This document shows, piece by piece, positions 18,007-27,850 of a stretch of 64,000 nt of DNA (positions are counted from its first letter, which is position 1; every line of letters begins with the position of its first letter). Location: assembly GCF_014637725.1 (NCBI RefSeq), contig NZ_BMFC01000001.1:188632-252631 (forward strand). The letters are read 5' to 3'. The position numbers and the translations under genes were made by a program. The notes beneath the pieces were generated by a model that saw only the letters and a list, made by a program, of their open reading frames with translations, had not been told where the DNA came from and did not search any database. This stretch comes from Marivita lacus. Its GTDB lineage: Bacteria; Pseudomonadota; Alphaproteobacteria; Rhodobacterales; Rhodobacteraceae.

Positions 18007-19239
18007 ATGCGCCTTACAGACTTCATCCGTGCCAATGCGCCCTTTCTGACCGCGGGGGTGATGCTCACCTTCCTGTCGTCATTCGGCCAGACCTATTTCA
18101 TCTCTCTCTTTGCCGGGGAACTCCGCCTTGCCTTTGACCTGAGTCACGGAGAATGGGGCGGGATCTACATGGTCGGCACGATGGTGTCGGCAGCGGTGAT
18201 GGTCTGGGCAGGAGGCCTGACCGATCTGTTCCGTGTCCGACTCCTTGGCCCCGTCGTTCTGGTCGGCCTTGCGCTGTCGTGTCTGGCGATGGCGTTCAAC
18301 CCCTGGGTCTGGGCGCTGCCCGTCATCATCTTCGCGCTGCGATTCTTCGGTCAGGGCATGTGTTCGCATATCGCGGTGATCGCGATGGCGCGCTGGTTTG
18401 TCGCCACACGCGGGCGCGCGCTGTCCATCGCCACGCTGGGCTTTGCCGTTGGCGAAGCCCTGGCACCGATGGCGGTAGTGGCGGCGATGACCGTGATCGC
18501 GTGGCAAAACCTCTGGATTGTCGGCGCTCTGATCTGCCTCGGTGCTGTACCCGTTCTGGCAAGGTTGCTGGCGCAGGAACGGACCCCCGCGTCACATGCA
18601 GAAACGGATGTGGCACTCGGGATGTCCGGGCGGCACTGGCAGCGGATGGAGGTGCTTCGGCATCCGCTCTTCTGGTGCATGGTGCCCGCAGCACTTGGCC
18701 CCGCCGCCTTCAACACCGCATTCTTCTTTCACCAGGTCCATATCGCCGAGGTGAAGGGGCTCGAACACCTCGTCTTCGTCAGCTTCTTCCCGCTTTACAC
18801 CCTCATCGGGATCACCTCGATGGTGGTGTCGGGCTGGGCACTGGACAGGCTTGGAACGGCGCGACTGACCCCATTCTACCAACTGCCGATGGTTGTCGCG
18901 TTCCTGCTGTTCGCAGTCAGCGACAGCGCATGGGGGCTTGCCTTGGGCTTTGTCTTCCTTGGGATCACATCGGGTGCGAATTCCACCCTGCCCAACGCCT
19001 TCTGGGCGGAATTCTACGGCACCGCGCACATCGGTGCGATCAAGTCGATGGCCACCGCTGTCATGGTGTTGGGATCGGCCATCGGTCCGGGCCTGACCGG
19101 GCTGCTGATCGACCTAGGGGTCGGGATAGAAACGCAGTTCGTGGGCGTTGCGGGGTATTTCTGCGCCGCCACCGCGCTCATGATCCTGGGCATTACGCGC
19201 GCCGCCCGCGATCTGCCATTGGCAAAAAACATCGTCTGA
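18007..19239 (+). CDS. MFS transporter
   Basis: This 410-residue protein has about twelve membrane helices and the layout of the major facilitator superfamily. A cytoplasmic loop of the type GGLTDLFRVRLLG lies between helices 2 and 3, with a long central loop at about residues 190-215. GMCSHIAVIAMARWF and the repeated short loop in the second half (WALDRLGTARLTP) support the family. The substrate cannot be predicted. The start at 18007 (MRLTDFIRANAPF) is chosen because the upstream in-frame extension contains no membrane segment and reads Gly/Cys-rich. It ends two bases short of the converging YqaA-like gene. Confidence 0.88.
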   Translation: MRLTDFIRANAPFLTAGVMLTFLSSFGQTYFISLFAGELRLAFDLSHGEWGGIYMVGTMVSAAVMVWAGGLTDLFRVRLLGPVVLVGLALSCLAMAFNPWVWALPVIIFALRFFGQGMCSHIAVIAMARWFVATRGRALSIATLGFAVGEALAPMAVVAAMTVIAWQNLWIVGALICLGAVPVLARLLAQERTPASHAETDVALGMSGRHWQRMEVLRHPLFWCMVPAALGPAAFNTAFFFHQVHIAEVKGLEHLVFVSFFPLYTLIGITSMVVSGWALDRLGTARLTPFYQLPMVVAFLLFAVSDSAWGLALGFVFLGITSGANSTLPNAFWAEFYGTAHIGAIKSMATAVMVLGSAIGPGLTGLLIDLGVGIETQFVGVAGYFCAATALMILGITRAARDLPLAKNIV

Positions 19240-19241
19240 TC

Positions 19242-19679
19242 TCAGAACACCGCAGCCGTCGCCAACGCGACAATGATATAGCGGACCGTCTTGGCGATGC
19301 CGACCAGCAGGAAGAACAGCCAGACATTGGTCCGCATGACCCCTGCCACGATTGTCAGCGCATCCCCGAGAGGTGCCCAGCTCAGCAGCAGCGTCCAGAC
19401 CCCCCATTTGAGGTACCACTCGCGGGCCCGCTCAAGCTGAGCATCGGTCACCGGAAACCAGCGTCGGCCCCGAAACCGTTCCAGCACCCGGCCCATGACG
19501 TAATTGAGCCCTGAGCCGAGGATATTTCCGACGCTTGCAAAGAGGATGATCCATCCGATCGGGATGTCTCCGCGCAATTGGAGCGCGACGAACACGATCT
19601 CGGATTGGAACGGCAGGATTGTTGCCGCTCCGAACGCCACGATGAAAAGACCGCTTAACGCAAGCAGGTCACTCCACAT
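19242..19679 (-). CDS. YqaA-like membrane protein (SNARE-associated/VTT family)
   Basis: This 145-residue inner-membrane protein is similar to E. coli YqaA, a short member of the DedA/VTT superfamily. Features are the amphipathic re-entrant segment FGAATILPFQSEIVFVAL, the glycine-rich GNILGSGLNYVMGR motif and the conserved WAPLGDALTIVAGVMR stretch with its Gly-Asp pair. Larger DedA proteins act as lipid or undecaprenyl-phosphate transporters; that role has not been shown for YqaA, so it is only a possibility here. Upstream on the same strand is a NYN nuclease gene, 25 bases away, so the pair may be one transcript. Confidence 0.85.
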   Translation of the reverse strand: MWSDLLALSGLFIVAFGAATILPFQSEIVFVALQLRGDIPIGWIILFASVGNILGSGLNYVMGRVLERFRGRRWFPVTDAQLERAREWYLKWGVWTLLLSWAPLGDALTIVAGVMRTNVWLFFLLVGIAKTVRYIIVALATAAVF

Positions 19680-19704
19680 GAGGCATTCGAAGCGGGATCA
19701 ACAC

Positions 19705-20277
19705 TCAGTCCTGTTCAGCCGCAACCGGCTGACGCTCTGGCATCGGATCGCGCGGTGGGCGCCCGATCACGTCACGCAGTTCGTCCAGTTCGATGAAGTT
19801 GTCGGCCTGACGCCGCAATTCATCCGCGATCATCGGCGGCTGGCTGCGGATCGTGGACACGACCGACACCCGGACACCCTTGCGCTGCAGGCTTTCGATC
19901 AACGGACGGAAGTCGCCGTCGCCGGAAAACAGCACCACGTGATCGACGTGATCCGCGAGTTCCATGGCATCGACAGTGAGTTCGATGTCCATGTTGCCCT
20001 TGACCTTACGGCGGCCCTGGCTGTCGGTGTATTCCTTGGCCGGTTTCGTCCGCATGTTGAAACCGTTGTAATGCAGCCAATCGACCAGGGGTCTGATCGG
20101 CGAATACTCGTCATTCTCCAGCAGAGCCGTGTAGTAGAAGGCGCGCAGAAGTTTGCCACGACGTACGAATTCCTGCCGCAGCAGCTTGTAGTCGATGTCG
20201 AACCCCAGCGATTTTGCAGCCGCATAGAGATTCGAGCCGTCAATGAACAGCGCCAAACGCTCGTCTTTGTAAAACAT
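19705..20277 (-). CDS. NYN domain (LabA/DUF88-type) putative RNase
   Basis: This 190-residue protein has the PIN-like NYN fold. The N-terminal acidic motif ALFIDGSNLYAAAK holds the first catalytic Asp. KGNMDIELTVDAM supplies the second Asp, and LFSGDGDFRPLIESL holds the third and fourth acidic residues. These proteins are metal-dependent RNases or regulators of RNA turnover. The target RNA is unknown. The sequence AAAGGC upstream of the ATG is the ribosome binding site. The gene is divergent from folK. A second NYN protein of a different subtype is encoded at 58.9 kb. Confidence 0.88.
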   Translation of the reverse strand: MFYKDERLALFIDGSNLYAAAKSLGFDIDYKLLRQEFVRRGKLLRAFYYTALLENDEYSPIRPLVDWLHYNGFNMRTKPAKEYTDSQGRRKVKGNMDIELTVDAMELADHVDHVVLFSGDGDFRPLIESLQRKGVRVSVVSTIRSQPPMIADELRRQADNFIELDELRDVIGRPPRDPMPERQPVAAEQD

Positions 20278-20430
20278 GAATTGAGCCTTTCGAAATAAAG
20301 CAACGACTTAACCAGTGATCGGGAGTGGTGGTTCCGAACCCTGTTGGCAAAGCCGCGTCAGGTGATTTAATGACTTGAGGTAGCATCGCAAGGTGAGAAT
20401 TCCCGGCAGTCTCGCAGATATGACAGATTT

Positions 20431-20994
20431 ATGAACGATTTCTATATCGCTTTGGGTGCAAATTTGCCCTCCGGCGGGTCTTTGCCGAGCGACACGCTCA
20501 AGGCGGCAATTGACGATCTGAGCCAACAAAACATGGCTGTTCAAGCCATCAGCGCGTTTTACAGAACGCCGTGTTTCCCGGCCGGGACGGGCCCGGATTA
20601 CATCAACGCCGCCGCGCATCTTAAGTCGGACATGCCTTCCAAAGATATCCTCGCGCAACTTCACGAAATCGAGGCAAAGCATGGCCGCGAGCGTGTGGAG
20701 CGCTGGGGCATGCGCACGCTCGACCTTGACCTGATCGCCTGCGGCGACTCGGTGCTGCCGGATCTGGCGACTTACGAGACGTGGCGCAAACTTTCGCCCG
20801 ACCGGCAAAGGCAGGCGGCGCCCTCGGAACTGGTGCTGCCGCATCCCCGTTTGCAGGACCGCGCTTTTGTTCTTGTGCCGCTCAGGGATATTGCGGCACA
20901 GTGGCGTCACCCGGTTCTAGGTTTGACCGTGACCGAGATGTGCAATTCACTCGCGCCAGAGGCTCTGGCCGAGATTGTTATGCTGGAATCCTGA
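20431..20994 (+). CDS. folK: 2-amino-4-hydroxy-6-hydroxymethyldihydropteridine diphosphokinase
   Basis: This 187-residue enzyme transfers pyrophosphate from ATP to hydroxymethyl-dihydropterin in folate synthesis. It starts MNDFYIALGANLPSGG, the usual HPPK opening. It contains the pterin-site segment FYRTPCFPAGTGPDYINAA and the metal-binding RWGMRTLDLDLIACGD, where Asp residues chelate two Mg ions. LPHPRLQDRAFVLVPL is the conserved C-terminal piece. No clear ribosome binding site is visible. The next gene is rpoZ, 73 bases downstream, probably with its own promoter. folC, another folate gene, is far away at 48 kb. Confidence 0.96.
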   Translation: MNDFYIALGANLPSGGSLPSDTLKAAIDDLSQQNMAVQAISAFYRTPCFPAGTGPDYINAAAHLKSDMPSKDILAQLHEIEAKHGRERVERWGMRTLDLDLIACGDSVLPDLATYETWRKLSPDRQRQAAPSELVLPHPRLQDRAFVLVPLRDIAAQWRHPVLGLTVTEMCNSLAPEALAEIVMLES

Positions 20995-21067
20995 TATCGA
21001 CTTGTATTCGTCGGATCGGATGGATATCTGTTATTCCTCTAAGGCTGCCCGATGAATTGGAGTTCCC

Positions 21068-21421
21068 ATGGCCCGCGTGACGGTTGAAGATTGCGTTGAC
21101 AAAGTTCCAAATCGTTTTGAGCTTGTGATGCTCGCGGCGCATCGCGCCCGCGAAGTGACTGCCGGTGCTGCAATCACGGTCGATCGCGACAACGACAAGA
21201 ACCCCGTTGTTGCGCTTCGTGAAATTGCGGACGAAACTCAATCGGCGGACGAACTTCGCGAACGTCTGATCGAATCGAACCAGACGCAGATCGAAGTCGA
21301 TGAGCCGGAAGAAGACGCGATGGCGTTGCTTATGGGTGCAGAACCCGACAAGCCCGCCGACGACGATCTTTCCGAGGAAAAACTGCTCCGTGCGCTGATG
21401 GAGGCGCAGGGTCAGGGCTAA
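21068..21421 (+). CDS. rpoZ: DNA-directed RNA polymerase omega subunit
   Basis: This 117-residue protein is the omega subunit, which helps beta-prime fold and assemble into RNA polymerase. It begins [23 protein letters not shown], of which the VEDC...NRFELV pattern is diagnostic, followed by AAHRAREV. The acidic C-terminal tail ([13 protein letters not shown]) is typical of alphaproteobacterial omega. GGAG sits before the ATG. It is followed after 39 bases by the (p)ppGpp synthetase gene, a pairing seen widely in bacteria. It fits functionally, because omega forms part of a ppGpp site in E. coli. A weak TTGTAT-N17-TATCTG promoter can be made out upstream. Confidence 0.96.
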   Translation: MARVTVEDCVDKVPNRFELVMLAAHRAREVTAGAAITVDRDNDKNPVVALREIADETQSADELRERLIESNQTQIEVDEPEEDAMALLMGAEPDKPADDDLSEEKLLRALMEAQGQG

Positions 21422-21460
21422 GGTTCGCTGCGATGCGGGCCGCATGTGAATGAGGCGCCG

Positions 21461-23599
21461 ATGATCGCGGCTGACGACCTTGTTGCGCTGGTGCGCAACT
21501 ACAACCCGAAGACAAACGAGACGCTCATCCGCGCGGCCTATGATTATGGCCGCGCGATGCACGAGGGTCAGTTCCGCCATTCCGGAGAGCCCTATTTCTC
21601 GCATCCTGTCGCCGTTGCCGCCATCCTGACCGAACAACAGCTTGATGATGCCACCATCATCACCGCCCTTTTGCACGACACCATCGAAGACACCAAATCC
21701 ACCTATGCCGAAGTGGCCCTGCGCTTTGGCAACGAAGTCGCGATGCTGGTCGATGGGGTCACCAAGCTGACCAACCTCCAGCTGTCCAGTTCCGAGACCA
21801 AACAGGCCGAGAATTTCCGCAAGCTGTTCATGGCCATGTCCAAGGACTTGCGCGTCATCCTCGTGAAGCTCGCCGACCGTCTGCACAATATGCGCACGAT
21901 CAAGGCGATGAAGCCCGAAAAGCAGATCCAGAAGGCGCGCGAGACCATGGACATCTATGCGCCGCTCGCCGGGCGCATGGGCATGCAATGGATGCGCGAA
22001 GAGCTTGAGGATCTGGCGTTCCGCGTCCTCAACGCCGAAGGCCGCGCCAGCATCATCCGCCGTTTCATCACCCTGCAAAAGGAAACCGGCGACGTGATCC
22101 ACCGGATCACCGGTGACATGCGGCACGAGTTGGAAAAGGCCGGGCTCGAGACCGAGGTTTTTGGTCGCGCCAAGAAACCTTTTTCGATCTGGCGCAAGAT
22201 GCAGGAAAAGGAGATCGGGTTTTCCCGTCTCTCCGACATCTACGGCTTCCGGATCATCACCCACTCCAAGGCCGATTGCTATGCCACTCTGGGCGTCATT
22301 CACCAGAGGTGGCGCGCGATTCCGGGACGATTCAAGGATTACATCAGCGAACCCAAATCAAACGGCTACCGATCGATCCACACCACCGTCTCGGGCCGCG
22401 ACGGCAAGCGCGTCGAGGTGCAGATCCGCACCCGCCAGATGCATGATGTTGCCGAAACTGGCGTGGCCGCCCATTGGTCCTACCGCGACGGCGTGCGCAG
22501 CGAAAACCCCTTTGCGGTTGATCCGGCCAAATGGGTCGCATCGCTGACCGAACAATTCGTCGGCGAAGACGACCACGAGGATTTCCTCGAGGCGGTCAAG
22601 CTCGAGATGTATCCCGACAAGGTGTTCTGCTTCACCCCCAAGGGTGATGTGGTGAAACTGCCGCGCGGCGCGACGCCGCTCGATTTCGCCTATGCCATCC
22701 ACACCCGGATCGGCTCGGGCTGCGTCGGCGCAAAGGTCGATGGCCTCCGCGTGCCGCTCTGGACCCGTCTGAAGAACGGACAATCCGTCGATATCGTCAC
22801 CGCCGAGGGCCAGACCCCGCAGGCGACATGGCTGGACATCGCCACGACGGGAAAGGCCAAGTCGGCCATCCGCCGCGAGCTGCGTGAGGCCGGGCGCGAA
22901 CGGTTTGCCCAGCTTGGCCGTGAACTGGCCCGCTCCGCCTTCGAGAATGTGGGCAAAAAGGCCAGCGACAAGGTGCTCGAAATGGCCGCCCGCAACCTGC
23001 GGATTTCAGACGCGCAGGAACTGCTGGCCCGTCTGGGAAGTGCGGAAATGTCGGCGCGCGACGTCGTTGCTGCCGTCTATCCCGATCTCGCACCAGAACC
23101 GTCAGACTTCATCGAACTGCAAAGCGCGGTCATCGGGCTCGACAAGCGGCAGGGGTTCGACCGCGCCCCGTGCTGTCAGCCGCTTCCCGGCGAACGGATC
23201 GTCGGCATCGTGCAGCGCGGCAAGGGTGTGATCGTCCATTCGATCGATTGCGGCGCACTCGCCGCATATGAAGACCAACCGTCGCGGTGGCTCGATCTGC
23301 ACTGGGCCGCAGGGAACCACGCGCCGGTCTATGCCGTTTCACTTGAGTTGACGATTGGCAACGATGCGGGCGTGCTGGGACGGATTTGCACATTGATCGG
23401 GGAAAAAAAGGCAAATATTTCAGACCTGATTTTTGTGGATCGCAAACCTGACTTTTACAAACTGCTACTAGACATCGACCTGAGTGATGCAAATCATCTG
23501 CACGCGGTCATGTCGGCGCTCGAAGCGGAAAGCGATGTTGCGTCCGTGGTGCGTCGGCGCGATCCTGCATTGTCGATGCAAGCGGCCGCGGCCGAGTAA
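21461..23599 (+). CDS. rsh: Bifunctional (p)ppGpp synthetase/hydrolase (Rsh)
   Basis: This 712-residue stringent-response enzyme is the only Rel/Spo homologue in the window. The N-terminal HD hydrolase domain has HPVAVAAIL and LLHDTIEDT, so hydrolase activity should be intact. The synthetase domain (about residues 230-350) has SDIYGFRIIT and EPKSNGYRSIHT. A TGS domain (VVKLPRGATPLDFAYAIH) and a C-terminal ACT domain (from about residue 630) follow. The start is the ATG at 21461 with GAGG upstream; a GTG five codons earlier is less likely. It follows rpoZ and precedes a DUF2062 gene, in the usual alphaproteobacterial order. Confidence 0.96.
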   Translation: MIAADDLVALVRNYNPKTNETLIRAAYDYGRAMHEGQFRHSGEPYFSHPVAVAAILTEQQLDDATIITALLHDTIEDTKSTYAEVALRFGNEVAMLVDGVTKLTNLQLSSSETKQAENFRKLFMAMSKDLRVILVKLADRLHNMRTIKAMKPEKQIQKARETMDIYAPLAGRMGMQWMREELEDLAFRVLNAEGRASIIRRFITLQKETGDVIHRITGDMRHELEKAGLETEVFGRAKKPFSIWRKMQEKEIGFSRLSDIYGFRIITHSKADCYATLGVIHQRWRAIPGRFKDYISEPKSNGYRSIHTTVSGRDGKRVEVQIRTRQMHDVAETGVAAHWSYRDGVRSENPFAVDPAKWVASLTEQFVGEDDHEDFLEAVKLEMYPDKVFCFTPKGDVVKLPRGATPLDFAYAIHTRIGSGCVGAKVDGLRVPLWTRLKNGQSVDIVTAEGQTPQATWLDIATTGKAKSAIRRELREAGRERFAQLGRELARSAFENVGKKASDKVLEMAARNLRISDAQELLARLGSAEMSARDVVAAVYPDLAPEPSDFIELQSAVIGLDKRQGFDRAPCCQPLPGERIVGIVQRGKGVIVHSIDCGALAAYEDQPSRWLDLHWAAGNHAPVYAVSLELTIGNDAGVLGRICTLIGEKKANISDLIFVDRKPDFYKLLLDIDLSDANHLHAVMSALEAESDVASVVRRRDPALSMQAAAAE

Positions 23600-23619
23600 G
23601 AAGATCGAAGGGACGCGAG

Positions 23620-24261
23620 TTGGTATTCAAACGGCGGGACAGGCGATCGATCCTGATCACGCTCCGCGAGGCGCTTTGGCCGCGCGGCGGCTGGACACGT
23701 GCGGCCCGCTATGTCCAGCACCGTCTGAACCGCCTGCCCGACCCTCCGGAACGGATCGCGCGCGGCATCTTTGCCGGCGTGTTGACGACGTTCACCCCCT
23801 TCTACGGCCTGCACTTCCTGACCGCCGGCATCATTGCCTGGGTGATGCGCGGGAACATCCTTGCCGCTTTGCTGTCGACGTTTTTCGGCAACCCCCTGAC
23901 CTATGTGCCGATCAGCGTGGCCTCCTTGCAAACCGGCTACTGGCTTTTGGGGCTTGGCGAAATCCGGCACGCGCATGGCAGCATTGGCTACAAGTTCGCC
24001 AAGGCCGGAGAAGACCTGTGGCGCAACTTCATGGCCATCTTCACCGACGCCAAGGCGAACTGGGAAGGCCTGCACCTTTTTTATGACGAGGTGTTCTTTC
24101 CCTGGCTGGTCGGCGGCATCCTTCCCGGCATCATCTGCGGCCTGATCGCCTACTACTTGTCGGTGCCGCTGATCCGTGCCTACCAGAACCGCCGCAAGGG
24201 GGCGCTCAAGGCGAAACTGGCCTCTTTGAAGAAAAAGAAGAAACAGGCTGACGACGGTTAG
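23620..24261 (+). CDS. DUF2062 membrane protein
   Basis: This 213-residue protein starts at a TTG preceded by GAAGGGA. After a basic N-terminus (VFKRRDRRS) comes the DUF2062 membrane region: GIFAGVLTTFTPFYGLHF, a hydrophobic helix, and STFFGNPLTYVPI with the typical FxGNPxT motif. The C-terminal helix is followed by a lysine-rich cytoplasmic tail (KLASLKKKKKQ). Function is unknown. In alphaproteobacteria this gene lies between rsh and pdxJ or acpS, as here. The spacing of 20 bases from rsh and the tight run downstream suggest one transcript. Confidence 0.88.
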   Translation: MVFKRRDRRSILITLREALWPRGGWTRAARYVQHRLNRLPDPPERIARGIFAGVLTTFTPFYGLHFLTAGIIAWVMRGNILAALLSTFFGNPLTYVPISVASLQTGYWLLGLGEIRHAHGSIGYKFAKAGEDLWRNFMAIFTDAKANWEGLHLFYDEVFFPWLVGGILPGIICGLIAYYLSVPLIRAYQNRRKGALKAKLASLKKKKKQADDG

Positions 24262-24300
24262 GCGGCGGACTAGGTTCAGCCTCAATGGATGGAGGCAGAG

Positions 24301-25053
24301 ATGACTGACTATGCAGGCCGCTTGCGGCTCGGTGTGAATATCGACCACGTGGCCACCCTGCGCAATGCGCGCGGCGGTGACCTTCCCGATCCGGTGCGCG
24401 CGGCACAACTCGCCGAAGAGGCCGGGGCTGATGGCGTTACCGCGCATCTGCGCGAAGACCGCCGGCACATCATCGACAGCGATATCGACCGTCTCATGGA
24501 TGCCCTGCGCGTGCCGCTGAATTTCGAGATGGCCGCGACTGACGAGATGCAGAAGATCGCGCTGCGCCACAAACCCCATGCCGTGTGCATCGTCCCCGAA
24601 AAACGCGAGGAACGCACCACCGAAGGCGGGCTCGAGGTCGCGCGCGAGGAGAACAAGCTGGCGGGTTTCATCGCGCCGCTGCGCGAGGCGGGCTGCCGGG
24701 TGTCGATCTTCATCGGTGCCGATGAACGCCAGATCACCGCAGCACACCGCATCGGCGCGCAGGTCATCGAACTGCACACCGGCGCCTATTGCGATGCCCA
24801 TGCCGAGGGCGACATCGAAACGCGCGACCGCGAGTTGAAGATGATGCGCGAGATGTCCGCCTATGCTCATTCGCTGGGCCTCGAAGTGCATGCCGGTCAC
24901 GGCCTGAACTACGAGACCGTCGCCCCGGTTGCCGCCTTCCCCGAGGTTGTCGAGTTGAACATCGGGCATTTCCTGATCGGGGAATCGGTGTTCCGGGGGT
25001 TGAGCCCGGCGATTGCCGAAATGCGTCGCCTCATGGATGCCGCGCGGGCCTGA
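24301..25053 (+). CDS. pdxJ: Pyridoxine 5'-phosphate synthase
   Basis: This 250-residue TIM-barrel enzyme condenses 3-amino-2-oxopropyl phosphate with deoxyxylulose 5-phosphate to make pyridoxine phosphate in the DXP-dependent vitamin B6 pathway. Signature pieces are [18 protein letters not shown] at the N-terminus, HLREDRRHI, the catalytic Glu in [15 protein letters not shown] with the catalytic His, and [11 protein letters not shown] at the C-terminus. The start at 24301 has GGAGG upstream. Length is normal for the family. The gene precedes a hydrolase and acpS in what looks like one operon. Confidence 0.97.
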   Translation: MTDYAGRLRLGVNIDHVATLRNARGGDLPDPVRAAQLAEEAGADGVTAHLREDRRHIIDSDIDRLMDALRVPLNFEMAATDEMQKIALRHKPHAVCIVPEKREERTTEGGLEVAREENKLAGFIAPLREAGCRVSIFIGADERQITAAHRIGAQVIELHTGAYCDAHAEGDIETRDRELKMMREMSAYAHSLGLEVHAGHGLNYETVAPVAAFPEVVELNIGHFLIGESVFRGLSPAIAEMRRLMDAARA

Positions 25054-25062
25054 CGCAAACCC

Positions 25063-26547
25063 ATGGCGCGCCCGGTCCTGACCTTTCTGGCGATCCTGAT
25101 CGCCGGTATCGCGATTTACGTTCTGGAAACGGCGCGCTCCGGCGTGGCGTTCACCGACCGCTTTGTCGGTCAGACGCCTGTCACGACACTGGCCCAGGAC
25201 GGCGCGGACGGTCCCAATGTGGTCATCGCGCATGGCTTTGCAGGCTCGCGCGAGATGATGCAGGGCTACGGCCTGATCCTCGCGCAGGCAGGTTACCGGG
25301 TGCACATGTTCGACTTCGAAGGCCATGGCGCGCACCCTTTGCCGATGTCAGGCGACGTGACCCAAATCGAAGGGACGACCCGGTTGCTTGTCGACCAGAC
25401 GCGGGCGGTCATCGACGACGTGGCAGACGGCACGCCGGTGGCCCTGCTGGGGCATTCGATGGCGACGGATGTGCTGATCCGCGTGGCCGTCGAGACCGAG
25501 ACCGGGCCGCTTGTCCTGCTCTCTGCTTTCTCGCAGGCGGTGACCCCGGAACAGCCCAAGGACATGCTGCTGATCGCCGGTCAGTGGGAACCGCACCTGC
25601 GCGACTTCGGGGTCGATGCCGTTCAGATGGTCAGACCCGACGCGCAGGAAGGGGAGATCGTGCAACAGGGCGAGGTGATCCGCGCAGCAATGGTTGCCCC
25701 GTGGACCGAGCATGTTGCAATTCTGCACTCCCGTGCCGGGCGCGAGGCTACGTTGGACTGGTTCAACCGCGCCTATGACCGTGACAGAATTGTCTCAGCC
25801 CCGCCCACCGGCTGGGCCTTTCTGGCGCTGATGGCGGCGATCACCGTTCTGGCCGGCGCTGTGGCAGGGATATTGGTTCCCAGGGTCGATCTGCCCCCCA
25901 GCCACCAACCCGGCACCGCGCGCTTTGCCGCAACGCTGGCTGTGCCCGCACTCGTCACGCCGTTCATCGCGCTGCCGCTGGATTTCGGCGTTCTTCCCGT
26001 GCTCGTCGCGGATTACCTCGCCATTCATCTGGGAGTGTTCGGCCTGCTTGGCCTGATGTTGCAGCGCTGGCTGTGGGGACCACTTGCCCTTGGCTGGGCC
26101 GGATTTGGCCCCTTTGCCATCGCCCTCCTGGCGCTGCTGGCCTGGGGTATTGGCGTGTTCGGCTTTGCGCTGGACCGGTATGGGGCGAATTTCTTTCCCA
26201 TCGCGGAACGGCTGCCCATCATCGCGGCACTGGTGATCGGGGCGATCCCGTTCATGGTGGCGGATGCGCAACTGGTCTGGAAGGCCTCGATCTGGCGGCG
26301 CATCGCGGCACGGCTGGCACTATTAGTGTCGCTCGGGATCGCGGTGGCCCTCGATCTTGAGGGATTGTTCTTTTTACTGATCATTGCTCCGGTGATCGTT
26401 CTATTTTTCTTCATTCACGGCGCGATGGGCCGGGCCTTCGGCAAACGCGCCGGACCGCTCGTGGCGGGCATCGCCCTCGGCATCATCCTCGCCTGGGCGC
26501 TTGGCGTGAGCTTTCCGATGTTCGCCCCGACCGGAGGTGGCGCATGA
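25063..26547 (+). CDS. Alpha/beta hydrolase fused to a multi-helix membrane domain
   Basis: This is a 494-residue protein. After one N-terminal membrane helix (residues 6-20) comes an alpha/beta-hydrolase domain: the oxyanion segment [14 protein letters not shown] and the nucleophile elbow LLGHSMATD with Ser132. A candidate catalytic His lies in the W-T-E-H-V stretch near residue 220. From about residue 245 to the end there are roughly eight hydrophobic helices with no motif I know. The substrate is unknown. The end overlaps acpS by four bases (ATGA), so the two proteins are made together; a lipid or acyl-carrier-linked substrate is a guess from that coupling. Confidence 0.82.
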   Translation: MARPVLTFLAILIAGIAIYVLETARSGVAFTDRFVGQTPVTTLAQDGADGPNVVIAHGFAGSREMMQGYGLILAQAGYRVHMFDFEGHGAHPLPMSGDVTQIEGTTRLLVDQTRAVIDDVADGTPVALLGHSMATDVLIRVAVETETGPLVLLSAFSQAVTPEQPKDMLLIAGQWEPHLRDFGVDAVQMVRPDAQEGEIVQQGEVIRAAMVAPWTEHVAILHSRAGREATLDWFNRAYDRDRIVSAPPTGWAFLALMAAITVLAGAVAGILVPRVDLPPSHQPGTARFAATLAVPALVTPFIALPLDFGVLPVLVADYLAIHLGVFGLLGLMLQRWLWGPLALGWAGFGPFAIALLALLAWGIGVFGFALDRYGANFFPIAERLPIIAALVIGAIPFMVADAQLVWKASIWRRIAARLALLVSLGIAVALDLEGLFFLLIIAPVIVLFFFIHGAMGRAFGKRAGPLVAGIALGIILAWALGVSFPMFAPTGGGA

Positions 26548-26942
26548 TCATCGGGATCGGAACGGATCTGGCCAATATCGACCGCATCGCGGCCACGCTG
26601 GAGCGGTTCGGTGACCGGTTCCGCAACCGCATCTTCACCGAGACCGAACAGCGCAAGGCCGAACGCCGCCGCGATGTGGCGGGCACCTATGCCAAACGCT
26701 GGGCCGCGAAGGAGGCGTGCTCGAAGGCGCTTGGCACCGGGCTGCGCATGGGCATCGCCTGGAAGGACATGTCGGTGCGCAATCTGCACACCGGCCAACC
26801 CGTGATGGAGGTCACCGGTTGGGCCAAACGACGCCTCGACGATCTCACCCCCGCGGGGCACGTAGCAATCATCCACGTCACCCTGACCGACGATCACCCC
26901 TGGGCGCAGGCCACCGTGCTGATCGAGGCGCGGCCCAAGTAA
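26544..26942 (+). CDS. acpS: Holo-[acyl-carrier-protein] synthase
   Basis: This 132-residue enzyme moves the phosphopantetheine arm of coenzyme A onto acyl carrier protein. It begins [15 protein letters not shown], with the Mg-binding Asp in GTDL. It has RIFTETEQ and the second metal motif [16 protein letters not shown] with the catalytic Glu. The start codon overlaps the stop of the membrane hydrolase. Next downstream is lepB, after 71 bases that contain a TTGACA with a poor -10, possibly a promoter for the lepB group. Confidence 0.96.
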   Translation: MIIGIGTDLANIDRIAATLERFGDRFRNRIFTETEQRKAERRRDVAGTYAKRWAAKEACSKALGTGLRMGIAWKDMSVRNLHTGQPVMEVTGWAKRRLDDLTPAGHVAIIHVTLTDDHPWAQATVLIEARPK

Positions 26943-27013
26943 CGCCCCCTTGGCTTGACACCCGCTGCGCCCCCGCTCATGAAGCGCGGGACAATCGAGC
27001 AAAAGGCAGGAAC

Positions 27014-27850
27014 ATGGCGTCTGAATCCAAGAAAAGCGGCGGGATCGTCGAGACGATCAAAACCATCGTCTACGCGCTGCTGATCGCAGGCGTGTTCCGG
27101 ACCCTGTTTTTCCAGCCCTTCTGGATTCCTTCGGGATCGATGAAAGAAACGCTTCTGATCGGGGATTTCCTCTTCGTCAACAAGATGTCCTACGGCTATT
27201 CCTACGCCTCCTGCCCCTCGCTCTATCTGCCCGCCGTCGGCATCGATATCGACGCCAAGGACCTGTGCGGATGGGCCGATGGCGACAACAGCCGTCTGTT
27301 CGGCTCTGAACCGGACCGTGGCGATGTCGCGGTGTTCCGTCACCCTGTGACCGGGCGCGATTTCATCAAGCGCGTGATCGGGATGCCCGGAGACCAGATC
27401 CAGATGATCCGCGGTGTACTGCATATCAACGGCACGCCTGTCGAGTTGGACCAGCAACCGGATTTCGTGGAAGACGCCGCACCGCAAGGTCCGCAAGGGC
27501 TGCGCCCGCGCTGCGCCAACGGTCCGGTCGGCACCGGCGGCACCTGCATCAAGGAACGCTTCGAGGAAACGCTGCCCAATGGCCGGTCGTATTCGATCCT
27601 GAACATCGGCAACCAGGGGTCGGACAACACTCCGGTCTACAATGTGCCCGAAGGCCATTACTTCATGATGGGTGACAACCGCGACAATTCCTCGGACAGC
27701 CGCGTCCCCAGCGTGGCGGGCGGTGTCGGCTTTGTTCCCTTCGAAAACCTGATCGGCAAGGCCAACCGCGTGATGTTCTCGTCCGCCGGGAATTCCATGC
27801 TGTTCTTCTGGACATGGCGCGGCGACCGCTTTTTCGAGAAGATCGAATAG
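27014..27850 (+). CDS. lepB: Signal peptidase I
   Basis: This 278-residue inner-membrane serine protease removes Sec and Tat signal peptides. One membrane helix lies at residues 14-32. The catalytic Ser is Ser42 in [12 protein letters not shown] and the general base is Lys119 in [13 protein letters not shown]. The conserved box [11 protein letters not shown] is near residue 220. An insert with two cysteines (PRCANG...GGTCIKE) is present in the periplasmic beta domain. AGGCAGG precedes the ATG at 27014; an open frame extends further upstream but runs across acpS. Its TAG overlaps the GTG of rnc by one base. Confidence 0.96.
   Translation: MASESKKSGGIVETIKTIVYALLIAGVFRTLFFQPFWIPSGSMKETLLIGDFLFVNKMSYGYSYASCPSLYLPAVGIDIDAKDLCGWADGDNSRLFGSEPDRGDVAVFRHPVTGRDFIKRVIGMPGDQIQMIRGVLHINGTPVELDQQPDFVEDAAPQGPQGLRPRCANGPVGTGGTCIKERFEETLPNGRSYSILNIGNQGSDNTPVYNVPEGHYFMMGDNRDNSSDSRVPSVAGGVGFVPFENLIGKANRVMFSSAGNSMLFFWTWRGDRFFEKIE

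Noticed and set aside
20278-20430. Possible tRNA or structured RNA between the NYN gene and folK.
   Set aside because: No cloverleaf, no T-loop GTTCGAATC-type sequence and no terminator could be found.
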